NCBI GenBank assembly: GCA_020073385.1
Contig: JAIQFH010000012.1
Span: forward strand, 1 to 64,000
Source: Terriglobia bacterium
Lineage (GTDB): Bacteria; Acidobacteriota; Terriglobia; Terriglobales; Acidobacteriaceae
DNA length: 64,000 bases
Direction: 5' to 3'
Numbering within the stretch: the stretch's first letter is position 1; each line of letters begins with the position of its first letter. The notes under the pieces were generated by a model that saw nothing but the letters and a program-made list of their open reading frames with translations, did no database searches and was not told the DNA's origin. Both the position numbers and the translations under genes were made by a program. Of this stretch, positions 51,056 to 59,388 are shown piece after piece.

Positions 51056-52038
51056 TGGCCCCGGCATGTGAAGTCGTATTGCCCACCTTGGAGAAGATTT
51101 CAATCGAACAACGTTTCTCCGCGGATGACCGCGAACTAGTCACCTTGGCAGAGATCTTGGTGAAGTCCGACATCGCGGCCGTTGAAGACTGGGAACGGAG
51201 CGGACGAGACGCGGCAAAATACTTGTCTCTGACTCTCGAGCGGTGGGCCCGTGAGCATGGAGGGACCGCGGTTGATCGACGGTTTGATCTCGATGTCACG
51301 CTCAGCGACCGACTCGTTGACTACGCTGATGAGCGGGGACCAGAAGGGACGCTCTACGTGATCGTCGATCCAGACAGTGCGGCGTTTGTCGTTGTGAAAC
51401 CAGTCCTTGAGCTGCTTGAGACGATACATTCGCAACTGCCGGCGACGTTCTTTAACCATTTCGTAGGCTCCCTCAACCGATGGGTGCGTGTCTATGACTA
51501 CCATGACGCGGAAGAACGCGTGGAGATGCTGCGGGAGTGGTACGAAGGCGAGGAGAACGCGGAGCAATACGAAGTGCCAGACATTGAAGCCTGCACGCCG
51601 AAATGTCTCAAAGAGCAGCCGATGAGTCTCGGAGCACTGAAGGATCTGGGTCGGAACGTAGCGGACCAGGAAGTGAACCTGTTAATCACGGGCGTGCTGG
51701 AATTGTGCCGCGTCTCGAAACAAGCGAAACGGCCGGAATTCAACGACGAGATGGGAGAACAGTTGATGGACTCGAACCCGCCGCTGCCGTGCCTGCTCGC
51801 AGCCTTCTCATCGGGTGATGCTGTCGTCGGATGCTTTGATGACGAGGCCCAGACGGCAATGGAGGTGACGCCGCAACCCAACCTCATCATTCCGCTAAAG
51901 CTCTGCGATGCGGCCAGCGTGAGGCAGGGTTTCCGCACGCTGGGAGTCGTGTGCGAAACGCTGGCTGCCGCAAGCCGGTTGATTGACCGAATGCCTGGCA
52001 ATGCCGACGGGGTGATCACCCGCGAGGAGCAGCCATGA
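51055..52038 (+). CDS. PRTRC system protein F
   Basis: A 327-residue PRTRC protein F: LPTLEKISIEQRFSADDREL at the N-terminus, TLERWAREHG, FFNHFVGSLNRWVRVYDYHD, EEYEG-like WYEGEENAEQYEVPDIEACT and PKCLKEQPM. The ATG at 51055 with TGATG overlap is preferred; the frame extends to an ATG at 50938 with low-complexity sequence. Ends overlapping protein B by four bases. Confidence 0.87.
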   Translation: MAPACEVVLPTLEKISIEQRFSADDRELVTLAEILVKSDIAAVEDWERSGRDAAKYLSLTLERWAREHGGTAVDRRFDLDVTLSDRLVDYADERGPEGTLYVIVDPDSAAFVVVKPVLELLETIHSQLPATFFNHFVGSLNRWVRVYDYHDAEERVEMLREWYEGEENAEQYEVPDIEACTPKCLKEQPMSLGALKDLGRNVADQEVNLLITGVLELCRVSKQAKRPEFNDEMGEQLMDSNPPLPCLLAAFSSGDAVVGCFDDEAQTAMEVTPQPNLIIPLKLCDAASVRQGFRTLGVVCETLAAASRLIDRMPGNADGVITREEQP

Positions 52039-52748
52039 ACGTCTATTTGCGGATCGGCAATAACCGAACCTTTGCCCTGAATCAGGCGGTATTGCTGTAT
52101 CAGGATGGGAGCAGAGCTTTTGCCACCTTGCATGAAGTGAAGCATCGAGGGCATGAAACACCTTATTTATGCGCCGGACAATCCGTTACAACTGGTTTTC
52201 TTGAAACGCTTGCCAAAGGCTTGGGGGCGAGGATGGGAGCGGAGGTCTTGCCGGAATACGTGCTGGCCAGAACCCCGGAGCTGGTCGCATGGTGGAGCCG
52301 GGCGCAACGTCGGGTGCTGTTCTTCGGCGAGGAAAATGCGGAAGCGAAACACCTGAACGGCAAGATGTACCCACACCCAGGCTTGGTCTTCATGATTCAT
52401 GGACGGGAGCTGTTCGTGCGTGCGCTTGGAGGAGACTGCCGGCCGAGAGCCACTACGAGGCTGAAGAACGCTCCCTACTGGAATACGGACGCAAACGGAC
52501 GAGTCTGCTTGGGTAGTATGCGGGTTCCAGGAGAAACAAAGGTCGGCTCTCTGTCGGGCTGGGAAAATGCCTATTTTGCCAGTGAATTCACTCATCCTAG
52601 TGGCGCGGTCAGGCTGACGTCGCATCCCCGCGGATTCCTTGGCTTGTGGTCAAGCCTGGCAGCGGGGAAGCGCAACTTCCCTGTGAAGTTTCTGGCCGAT
52701 AGCAAACAAACCCTGCAGGAATTTCTCGAGAGAAGAGGCGAAGGATGA
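52035..52748 (+). CDS. PRTRC system protein B
   Basis: A 237-residue PRTRC protein B (predicted E2-like fold). PHPGLVFMIHGRELFVRALG, APYWNTDANGRVCLGSMRVP and ENAYFASEFTHPSG are typical, with the Cys in GRVCLGS at the position of an E2 catalytic cysteine. Starts within the protein F stop (ATGA) and is followed after four bases by the ThiF gene; an E2/E1-like conjugation pair is predicted. Confidence 0.9.
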   Translation: MNVYLRIGNNRTFALNQAVLLYQDGSRAFATLHEVKHRGHETPYLCAGQSVTTGFLETLAKGLGARMGAEVLPEYVLARTPELVAWWSRAQRRVLFFGEENAEAKHLNGKMYPHPGLVFMIHGRELFVRALGGDCRPRATTRLKNAPYWNTDANGRVCLGSMRVPGETKVGSLSGWENAYFASEFTHPSGAVRLTSHPRGFLGLWSSLAAGKRNFPVKFLADSKQTLQEFLERRGEG

Positions 52749-52752
52749 ACTC

Positions 52753-53553
52753 ATGGAAACCCACCATATTCATCCCGAACTGCTGAAGCACAGAGTGCGC
52801 GCCCTGGTCGTTGGATGCGGTGGTAATGGGAGCGCGATTGCGGCGGGGTTGCCGTACCTGCATCAGGCGCTGCTAGCATACGGACATCCGGAAGGCCTGC
52901 ACGTCACTCTGCTCGATCCGGACGTGATCTCTCCGACGAACTGCGTCCGACAGCCCTTTAGTCAATCTGAGATTGGTCTTTACAAGTCGATCGTCCTCGC
53001 CAATCGGCTGAACATGTTTTGGGGTCTGGACTGGAAGGGGATCCCGGAGCGACTTGACACAAAACGGCGACTGGACGGAGTAGACATCGTCATCGGCTGC
53101 GTCGACACGCGGAAGGCGCGTGCCGCGATAGCTAAATGTGTGGAGGACTGGAGTGAAGTCGACTACTGGCTGGACTTGGGCAACAACGCTGATAGCGGAC
53201 AATTTATACTCGGAGAACCGCTCAACCGTAGGAACCGGCGGCAGAGGCTCCGGCTGCGGACGGTATCAGAACTGTTTCCCGAAGCGATTCAAGGCGACCT
53301 CGACGAAGATGACCTGCCGAGCTGCAGTGCCGTGGAAGCACTAGAGCGGCAGGAGCCATTCGTCAATCCTACCCTGGCCAGTCACGCGCTCGCCTTGCTG
53401 GCGAGGCTGTTTCGCTACGGGACGATCTTTCATCACGGTGCATTCGTCAGTCTGTCCTCACTATCCAGTGTTCAGGCTCTGCGTGTTGACCCCAAATACT
53501 GGCGACGACTCCGAACGAAAGGATTTCGCAACAGGTCAATCCATACTAACTGA
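52753..53553 (+). CDS. PRTRC system ThiF-family (E1-like) protein
   Basis: A 266-residue ThiF/E1-like adenylyltransferase. LVVGCGGNGSAIAAGLPYL is the nucleotide loop, VTLLDPDVISPTNCVRQPF the Mg-binding D-x(10)-N-x-x-R-Q, and IVIGCVDTRKARAAI the late motif; DLPSCSAVEALERQEPFVNP holds a candidate thioester cysteine. Last gene of the cassette. No PRTRC ParB-related or D gene is present. Confidence 0.92.
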   Translation: METHHIHPELLKHRVRALVVGCGGNGSAIAAGLPYLHQALLAYGHPEGLHVTLLDPDVISPTNCVRQPFSQSEIGLYKSIVLANRLNMFWGLDWKGIPERLDTKRRLDGVDIVIGCVDTRKARAAIAKCVEDWSEVDYWLDLGNNADSGQFILGEPLNRRNRRQRLRLRTVSELFPEAIQGDLDEDDLPSCSAVEALERQEPFVNPTLASHALALLARLFRYGTIFHHGAFVSLSSLSSVQALRVDPKYWRRLRTKGFRNRSIHTN

Positions 53554-53633
53554 GGGACGCGCATGGATCCGGTCGGTCCGACAAACCGTGTGCGCGCAAA
53601 TGCCCTACCGCTTGAGAGATAGGCCTTGCTATA

Positions 53634-54053
53634 TCAATCCGTGAAACTCTTTTTCCTTCGCGGTCCAAAAGACCCAGACGCGGCGGCGCGTAGGATGCGG
53701 CGGAAGGTGGGACATTCCATGTGGCTCGGCGCACGGCAGGCAGCGGCGTGCCGCAGGCTGTCCCGCATGTTGGTTAGTTTGCGGATTGTCCTGTCTAGTT
53801 CCGCTGCCTTGGCCGCGAGCATCCGCCGGTCGATGCGGGGCCGTCCGTCTGGCGCGAACATGAGCGTGATGTCATCGAGCGAAAAACCAGCGGCGCGGCC
53901 CACCGCGATCAGCGCCAGCCGTTCCAGCACGTTGGAATTGAATACACGGCGCAAACCCCGCCTGCCGATAGAGGCGATCAGCCCCTTCTCCTCGTAGAAA
54001 CGCAGCGTGGAGGCAGGAAGGCCGGAGAGCCGTGCCACCTCTGTTATGTCCAC
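53634..54053 (-). CDS. MerR-family regulator
   Basis: A 139-residue regulator: DITEVARLSGLPASTLRFYE and EKGLIASIGRRGLRRVF form the winged HTH; a dimerisation coiled coil (DRRMLAAKAAELDRTIRKLT) and one cluster CRAPSHMEC follow, which could sense metal or redox. Divergent from an isoprenylcysteine-methyltransferase-like gene, which it probably controls. Confidence 0.88.
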   Translation of the reverse strand: MDITEVARLSGLPASTLRFYEEKGLIASIGRRGLRRVFNSNVLERLALIAVGRAAGFSLDDITLMFAPDGRPRIDRRMLAAKAAELDRTIRKLTNMRDSLRHAAACRAPSHMECPTFRRILRAAASGSFGPRRKKSFTD

Positions 54054-54066
54054 GTCTCTCTCCCTC

Positions 54067-54097
54067 TTGACCTCAAGTCGACTTTAAGTTGCAGAAT
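54067..54097 (+). promoter_or_regulatory. MerR-type promoter of the methyltransferase gene
   Basis: TTGACC and CAGAAT are 19 bases apart, the long spacer typical of MerR-activated promoters. The spacer contains a dyad, CCTCAAGTCGACTTTAAG, resembling a SoxR box (CCTCAAGTTAACTTGAGG). It lies in the 84-base gap between the divergent genes. Confidence 0.6.
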
Positions 54098-54137
54098 ATG
54101 CCTTCCACCCTTCGAGGACAAGTGGAAGGATACGATC

Positions 54138-54629
54138 ATGAATGCCGTGCGCCAAACCGAGAACAATCAACCCAGCAAAGGCGGACCACTACCCGGCTTG
54201 CTCAGACCGCCGATGATCTTTCTGGCTGCGATTCTGTTGGGGATCGCGGTGAACCGGGCTTGGTCACTGCCTTTCATGCCGACCCTTCGGCGGCTCGGGC
54301 CCCTTGTCACTCTTTGCGCCGTACTGCTGTTCCTTCTTTCCTACCGAGAATTTCGAGCGGCTGGCACCCCGGTGCGGGGGAGCGAGCGCAGTACTACGAT
54401 CGTGCGCACCGGTCCCTACCGGTTCAGCCGCAATCCCATCTACTTGTCTTTCATCCTGCTCCTGCTCGGACTGTCGGTCTGGTTGAATGACCTCTGGCTG
54501 CTCGTAACCCTCGCTCCGGCTGTCGGCTTCATCGCGAGGGTTGTGATCCCACGAGAAGAACGCTTCCTCGAGCGCAACTTCCCCGACCAGTACTCGAGCT
54601 ACCGGGCCAGAGTCCGCCGTTGGTTGTAA
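54138..54629 (+). CDS. Isoprenylcysteine methyltransferase-like membrane protein
   Basis: A 163-residue ICMT/PEMT-family integral membrane protein with four hydrophobic segments. VRTGPYRFSRNPIYLSFILL and IPREERFLERNFPDQYSSYR are the SAM-binding R-H-P-x-Y/E-E signatures. Likely methylates a small lipid or thiol. Divergent from MerR with a long-spacer promoter, so probably induced by its ligand. The ~250 bases after it hold nothing I can call. Confidence 0.88.
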   Translation: MNAVRQTENNQPSKGGPLPGLLRPPMIFLAAILLGIAVNRAWSLPFMPTLRRLGPLVTLCAVLLFLLSYREFRAAGTPVRGSERSTTIVRTGPYRFSRNPIYLSFILLLLGLSVWLNDLWLLVTLAPAVGFIARVVIPREERFLERNFPDQYSSYRARVRRWL

Positions 54630-54886
54630 GGCGCAATCATCGCTACCCGCGAGATCACGCTAGACAAACGAACACGATTTTGAGCTCAGACGTACGTCTT
54701 CATCCCAAGTACTTGGCAACGCCTGCGCGCGAACACGGGCTGTCGAAAAGCTTCGGCCAACACCACTGCCGTAAAAAGCCAAACCTCCCCGTAAGGGGAT
54801 GAGGCTGATTACTGCCAAGCAGGAAGATAATCGGCCGTTTCGTCCTGATATCCTGATAATGTTAAAGACCAATTGTGCGAGGGCAC

Positions 54887-55093
54887 ATGAGTATTCCTCA
54901 AAATTCGGCGTGGAAAACACGCTTGGTGGAGAATGGATTCCCCGATCGTTCGTTCGACATCGAGTTTTGGCAGGAGCAGGGAGATGAAGCCATCTTTTCT
55001 GCCGCATGGGAAATGGTGGAACTAGCCGAGGAAGTCAGCCATGGCAGAAAGCCCACACTACAAAGAACTGCTACAACTCTTAAACGAATTTGA
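54887..55093 (+). CDS. Small protein preceding a nucleotidyltransferase (possible antitoxin partner)
   Basis: A 68-residue protein, MSIPQNSAWKTRLVENGFPD, RSFDIEFWQEQGDEAIFSAA then WEMVELAEEVSHGRKPTLQR. Its last 53 bases overlap the nucleotidyltransferase gene in another frame. The arrangement resembles overlapping toxin-antitoxin pairs; the role is inferred from that. Confidence 0.6.
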   Translation: MSIPQNSAWKTRLVENGFPDRSFDIEFWQEQGDEAIFSAAWEMVELAEEVSHGRKPTLQRTATTLKRI

Positions 55094-55508
55094 GGTTGAA
55101 TATTTGATCGTCGGCGGGTTCGCAGTCATGAAGTACGGCGAGCCGCGTTATACGAAAGACCTCGACGTGTGGGTGCACAATTCCCCGCAAAATTCTCTCC
55201 GCGTGGTTGGAGCGCTCAAGAAGTTCGGCGCTCCCCTCGACCATGATGGCATCACGCTGGAAACATTCACCGAGAAGCAAGTGGTTTATCAGATCGGAAT
55301 TGCTCCAGTGCGTATCGACATCCTGACCGAAATCACAGGCGTCCAGTTTTCCGACGCTTGGAGAAAGAGGGTCGCGAGCACTTTCTTCGGTGTTCCGGTG
55401 AACTTCATTTCCCTCGATGACCTCGTCACGAACAAACAAGCTCTAGGACGTAGCAGCGACCTGAAGGACCTGAAGCGGAATCCAAAGAATACCCACCCGG
55501 ACAAATGA
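55041..55508 (+). CDS. Nucleotidyltransferase-fold protein (AbiEii/MNT-like)
   Basis: A 155-residue protein with a nucleotidyltransferase signature: LLNEFEVEYLIVGGFAVMKYG then TKDLDVWVH, where GG..(A/S).....(D)xD would be the metal site, and PVRIDILTEITGV the third acidic residue. Of the DUF6036/AbiEii-like group. AAGTCAGCC-type weak ribosome site; it may be translated by coupling with the overlapping small gene before it. Confidence 0.75.
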   Translation: MAESPHYKELLQLLNEFEVEYLIVGGFAVMKYGEPRYTKDLDVWVHNSPQNSLRVVGALKKFGAPLDHDGITLETFTEKQVVYQIGIAPVRIDILTEITGVQFSDAWRKRVASTFFGVPVNFISLDDLVTNKQALGRSSDLKDLKRNPKNTHPDK

Positions 55509-55570
55509 GTTGGCAACGGCGAATTTGGTTTCTGCAGCGCCCCAGACGCCGTCGACCGATGGGGAACGGT

Positions 55571-55732
55571 TCGACCAATCCGACGTTGGCCAATCACGCC
55601 CGTGCCCCGTTTGCCCGCTTGTTTCGATGCGGGCCGATCTCTTATCACGGCGCATTCATCAGTTTTTCGTCGATAGTCGCAGTACAAGCCTTACCGATTG
55701 CTCCGAAATACTGGCGACGAGTGCGCAATCGT
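55571..55732 (+). pseudogene. Relic of a second PRTRC ThiF gene (C-terminal part)
   Basis: About 54 residues (STNPTLANHARAPFARLFRC, YHGAFISFSSIVAVQAL, PKYWRRVRN) align with residues ~207-260 of the ThiF protein at 52753 (VNPTLASHALALLARLFRYG, HHGAFVSLSSLSSVQALRVD). The rest of the gene is gone. It shows a duplicated or replaced PRTRC cassette. Confidence 0.75.
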
Positions 55733-55904
55733 CACAAGCCAAGACTGGTGATCAGTGCCCAGGAGGGATCTCCCGGCCCGGTCCGCCAGAACATCTAGCA
55801 AGTTCACCACCCATCTTGGATACGGACTGAATAACGCTCCGTTCTTTCCAGTAATCCTGCGCCCGCCTCTCGCCTGGCTTCCCCTACCCCCCAATAAATC
55901 AGAA

Positions 55905-56129
55905 ATGAGGATTGTCATGCGAATTCGTGTGACCACCAGAGCCGACCTGTTTGAAAAACGCAAACAACAACATATCGACTGCGGCTACCGAATTGAAGAT
56001 GAGCGGCCAATCCCGGTGAATGGCCTCTGCTCCTTCATCGCCGTGAGCGAGATACCCGGTTTAGACCCATTGGGCGAGCTGGTCGCCCAGGCGCTCAATC
56101 GAAACCACAATTTACGTGGGAATGGTTGA
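55905..56129 (+). CDS. Small hypothetical protein of the plasmid-like module
   Basis: A 74-residue protein (MRIVMRIRVTTRADLFEKRK, QQHIDCGYRIEDERPIPVNG). ATG at 55905 or 55917. I recall it from acidobacterial accessory regions but know no function. Followed by a small HPRYDPARDG protein. Confidence 0.6.
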   Translation: MRIVMRIRVTTRADLFEKRKQQHIDCGYRIEDERPIPVNGLCSFIAVSEIPGLDPLGELVAQALNRNHNLRGNG

Positions 56130-56137
56130 GGCATGCG

Positions 56138-56353
56138 ATGTCACTCAGAATCCGCTTTCGTTTTGATGGCAAATGTTGCTACCACCCGCGTTATGACCCG
56201 GCACGAGATGGACGGCCACAACATGGAAATTGTGAAGGGTGCGAATCTCTGCATGTCATCCACCTTTACATCCGGATCGCGAAGAGAAGGGCTGCAGAAG
56301 GGAAGGGTCTTGTGGTCCGAATGCGTCCGCCAGACGAGGAGGTTCAAATATGA
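56138..56353 (+). CDS. Small His/Cys-containing hypothetical protein
   Basis: A 71-residue protein with RFRFDGKCCYHPRYDPARDG then RPQHGNCEGCESLHVIHLYI, suggestive of zinc binding (CC-H ... C-x-x-C). Its TGA overlaps the ATG of the Rad52-like gene (ATGA), so the two are coupled. GAGG precedes the ATG. An upstream TTG start at 56126 overlaps the prior stop. Confidence 0.65.
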   Translation: MSLRIRFRFDGKCCYHPRYDPARDGRPQHGNCEGCESLHVIHLYIRIAKRRAAEGKGLVVRMRPPDEEVQI

Positions 56354-57348
56354 GCGCACCAAACGGTCGTGGGTCCGAAGATCGGGGAAGCACGTTCACA
56401 CCGCCAGTCATGTTGGGTGGGCCAGCTATCGCTCAACTTCCTGCGGAAAGGGTGAAAGAGATCGTGGCGGCACTGGAAGTGCCATTTGATCCTTCTCAAA
56501 TCGAATGGCGGGTGACGAACACCACAAAGGGTGAACAGCGGACACGCGGCCAGGTGGTTCCATATGCCGATCAGCGAGCGTACACCGACCGATTGAATAC
56601 TCTTTTCACTCCCGCGGGCTGGACGCGCAAGTACACCATTCACACCAGCGCGAATTTCGAGCGGAGCAAAGACCAGAAGATCGTCGCGAAGGTGCTGGTC
56701 ACGTGCGAGCTGACGATCTTCGGATTGGGCTCACACTCCGCTACCGGAGAAGAGTGGGCCGATGACGAGAATGCTGGCACGGCAGCAGAAGCTCAAGCCT
56801 TCAAGCGGGCCGCGGCTTGTTTTGGCCTCGGCCGTTATCTGTATTACTTCACTGGAACCTGGGTTGATCTGGACGATCGCAAGCGGCCCAAGTCAGTTCC
56901 GCAACTTGCCGGGTGGGCCACGCCGGCAGGATGGCTGCAGGGCCTTCGGCCTAAGCGTGGAGCCGCGACATCGTCCGGGCCAACACCTGCGGGAAATGGG
57001 TCCAATGGGGATGCGGGTACGGACCGTGGCCATCTTGTTTGCGAGATCGAACAGATGGAGAGAGTCGTGGGCAAACGCATGTACCGCGGACTGCTGAAGT
57101 CATTAGCGAGGGTGTGGAACCCCAGAGATATCCATGACCCGGCCATTCAGGAGAAAGTCCTAACGCACATGCAAGCTGCCGCACGCGGACTGCATCGTGC
57201 GAAGACTGCACGGGACAAGGCCGGGTTGGCAGATTTCGTGGCAGTTCTCCGGTCCGTGAAACTGAGTTCGTTGGACCAGATCGACAATCTCAAGACACTA
57301 CAGGAAGTTGTGGTCGCGCTCGAAGTGACGGCGGCACACAGCAAGTAA
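56350..57348 (+). CDS. Rad52/Rad22-like single-strand annealing protein
   Basis: A 332-residue protein with a Rad52/22 N-terminal domain: LEVPFDPSQIEWRVTNTTKG, VVPYADQRAYTDRLNTLFTP, GWTRKYTIH, and GTAAEAQAFKRAAACFGLGR with YLYYF, all typical of phage/plasmid Rad52 annealing proteins. A C-terminal ~100-residue helical region follows. It anneals ssDNA in recombination or plasmid replication. Confidence 0.9.
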   Translation: MSAPNGRGSEDRGSTFTPPVMLGGPAIAQLPAERVKEIVAALEVPFDPSQIEWRVTNTTKGEQRTRGQVVPYADQRAYTDRLNTLFTPAGWTRKYTIHTSANFERSKDQKIVAKVLVTCELTIFGLGSHSATGEEWADDENAGTAAEAQAFKRAAACFGLGRYLYYFTGTWVDLDDRKRPKSVPQLAGWATPAGWLQGLRPKRGAATSSGPTPAGNGSNGDAGTDRGHLVCEIEQMERVVGKRMYRGLLKSLARVWNPRDIHDPAIQEKVLTHMQAAARGLHRAKTARDKAGLADFVAVLRSVKLSSLDQIDNLKTLQEVVVALEVTAAHSK

Positions 57349-57416
57349 TTGCGCCCGCCTCATCCATGTCGTTCCTGTTCCGCTGATCCCCACATCACCG
57401 ACCTGAGGAGGCACCT

Positions 57417-58282
57417 GTGCCTAAGTGCATCTCCGCCGTCCAGCACCTGCGCAGACTTCGAGGAGGATCGCAGTCCCAACTGCTCAGAGCGTCGGACGGC
57501 GCATCCTACGTAACGAAGTTTCAGAACAATCCCCAAGACATTCGCGTACTTGCCAACGAGATCCTGGCTACGAGGCTAGGGCTAGCCATCGGTCTTCCGA
57601 TGCCTCGCGTCGAGGTGATTGAGGTCTCCGATTGGCTCGTGGAGCACACTCCAGAGATGCGAATCCAGCTGGGCGGTACGGAGATCCCGTGTCAAAGCGG
57701 CAACAACTAGCCTCGCTTTATGTCGGCACCGAGGGTTCTGGACTGACGGTCGACTACCTGCCGCGCGAACTGCTGCAGGGTGTTTCGAATCTTGCGGATT
57801 TTGCCCGTGTGCTGGTCTTGGACAAGTGGACTTGCAATGCCGATGGGCGGCAGGCGATCTTCTCGCGCAAGTCGCCGCGAAGCGGGCGTTACCACGCAAA
57901 CTTCATTGATCAGGGCTACTGTTTCAACGCCGGTGAGTGGACGTTTCCCGATTTCCCTCTGCGAGGCGTGTACGCGAACAACTGCGTTTACGAGCGTGTT
58001 ACCGGATGGGAATCGTTTGAGCCGGCGCTCAGCAGGGCAGAGAAAATGGATGCCGACACCATTTGGCGGTGCGCCGCCGACATTCCCGAAGAGTGGTACG
58101 AGGGAGACCGGGAGGGTCTGGAGCGGTTGGTGGAGAAACTTTCCAAACGCCGCAAACTTATCTTCAATCTAATCACCGACTTTCGCCAATCACCTCGACA
58201 GCCGTTTCCGCACTGGAAAGATCCGTCTGCCATCCGCGACGTTGCCGACACAAACTGCGCCGTAAATCCGCACATCGGGTAA
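57417..58282 (+). pseudogene. HipA-like kinase, split by a one-base shift
   Basis: Frame 1 from GTG 57417 (GAGGAGG upstream) gives SYVTKFQNNPQDIRVLANEI, GLAIGLPMPRVEVIE and ends EIPCQSGNN-stop at 57710. The next frame continues QQLASLYVGTEGSGLTVDYL, FARVLVLDKWTCNADGRQAI (catalytic D...N) and ANFIDQGYCFNAGEWTF to 58282. Joined they form a ~288-residue HipA-like kinase (HipA_2 type). One base is missing at about 57700. Confidence 0.75.
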
Positions 58283-58350
58283 AGGAAGCCGCTCGACGAC
58301 GGCTCAACTTCCAATGATGCCGCCAATCTTGTTCCTGAGGAGGCTTACTC

Positions 58351-59388
58351 GTGCGTCCACACGGTCAGACCAAGCTAGGTTTCTTTCCCCTTCCTGCGGC
58401 CGAGGTGGTGCGCCTAAGGAATTGGCTCGCCTTCCCCGAGCAGTTCTCCGCGCTCGATCCCTGCGTCGGCGATGGGGCCGCCTTTGCTCAGTTGGTTCAC
58501 GGTGCGCGCGCACGCCCGTATGGTATTGAGATCGATGCCTATCGGGCAGAACAGGCGCGAGCGGGGGACATCGAGACGCTGCAGGCAGACACGATGGAGG
58601 TGCGCTGCGCGGCGGAATCGCTATCGTTGCTCTATCTAAATCCTCCGTACGATTGGGAAGCGGGCGCAAGTAATAACCAAAGACTGGAGTTCGTGTTTCT
58701 GGAGCATACCTATCGGTGGCTGAAGCCGACTGGTGTTCTGCTTTTTGTGGTCCCGCAAAATCGCCTGGCGAAGAGCGCCAGACTGCTGAGCGAACAATTC
58801 ACCGACTTGCGAGTGTACCGGCTCACCGAACCGGCCTGCCTGCAATTCAAGCAGATCGTTGTGTTGGCGTCTCGGCGCAAACGACATGTCCACCTCTCCG
58901 ACACCGCCTTGCTGGAAGGGACGCGATACCTAGAAAACCTGGCAGCACGGCCCGACCTTCCCCCTTTGAGCGGCACTCCCGACGTTAAATACGAAGTCCC
59001 GAGTTCAGAGCTAATCGTGTTGACCCATGCTGGGATTCCTTTGGATGAGGTGGAAGATCTGCTGTTCGAGTCAGCGGCCTACCGCCAGGCCAGCCGGTTT
59101 CTTCTCCCCAGGCAAAGGGATGTCTGCGGCCGGCCGCTAACGCCACTACACGGCGGACATGTGGGACTGCTCTGTACCGCGGGAATGCTGAACGGAGTGT
59201 TCGGAGAGGGAGAGGACCGACACATTGCTCATTGGCGTTCGGTGAAGTTCACGGATCATTGGGAAGAAGAGGAAGAGGATGGCACCAGGATCCTCCACGA
59301 CCGGGAACGGTTCTCGCACGAACTGACGCTGGTCTTCGCCAATGGAAGAACCCAGATTCTGACTCACGAGAAAAAGGAAGAACGATGA
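58351..59388 (+). CDS. N6-adenine-type DNA methyltransferase (DUF6094-like)
   Basis: A 345-residue protein. FSALDPCVGDGAAFAQLVHG is the SAM-binding motif, SLLYLNPPYDW the NPPY catalytic motif of amino methyltransferases, then VLLFVVPQNRLAKSARLLSE and VYRLTEPACLQFKQIVVLA. The C-terminal region may recognise the target. Such enzymes on plasmids give host-like methylation or regulation. GTG start, GAGGAGG upstream; TGA overlaps the next ATG. Confidence 0.85.
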   Translation: MRPHGQTKLGFFPLPAAEVVRLRNWLAFPEQFSALDPCVGDGAAFAQLVHGARARPYGIEIDAYRAEQARAGDIETLQADTMEVRCAAESLSLLYLNPPYDWEAGASNNQRLEFVFLEHTYRWLKPTGVLLFVVPQNRLAKSARLLSEQFTDLRVYRLTEPACLQFKQIVVLASRRKRHVHLSDTALLEGTRYLENLAARPDLPPLSGTPDVKYEVPSSELIVLTHAGIPLDEVEDLLFESAAYRQASRFLLPRQRDVCGRPLTPLHGGHVGLLCTAGMLNGVFGEGEDRHIAHWRSVKFTDHWEEEEEDGTRILHDRERFSHELTLVFANGRTQILTHEKKEER

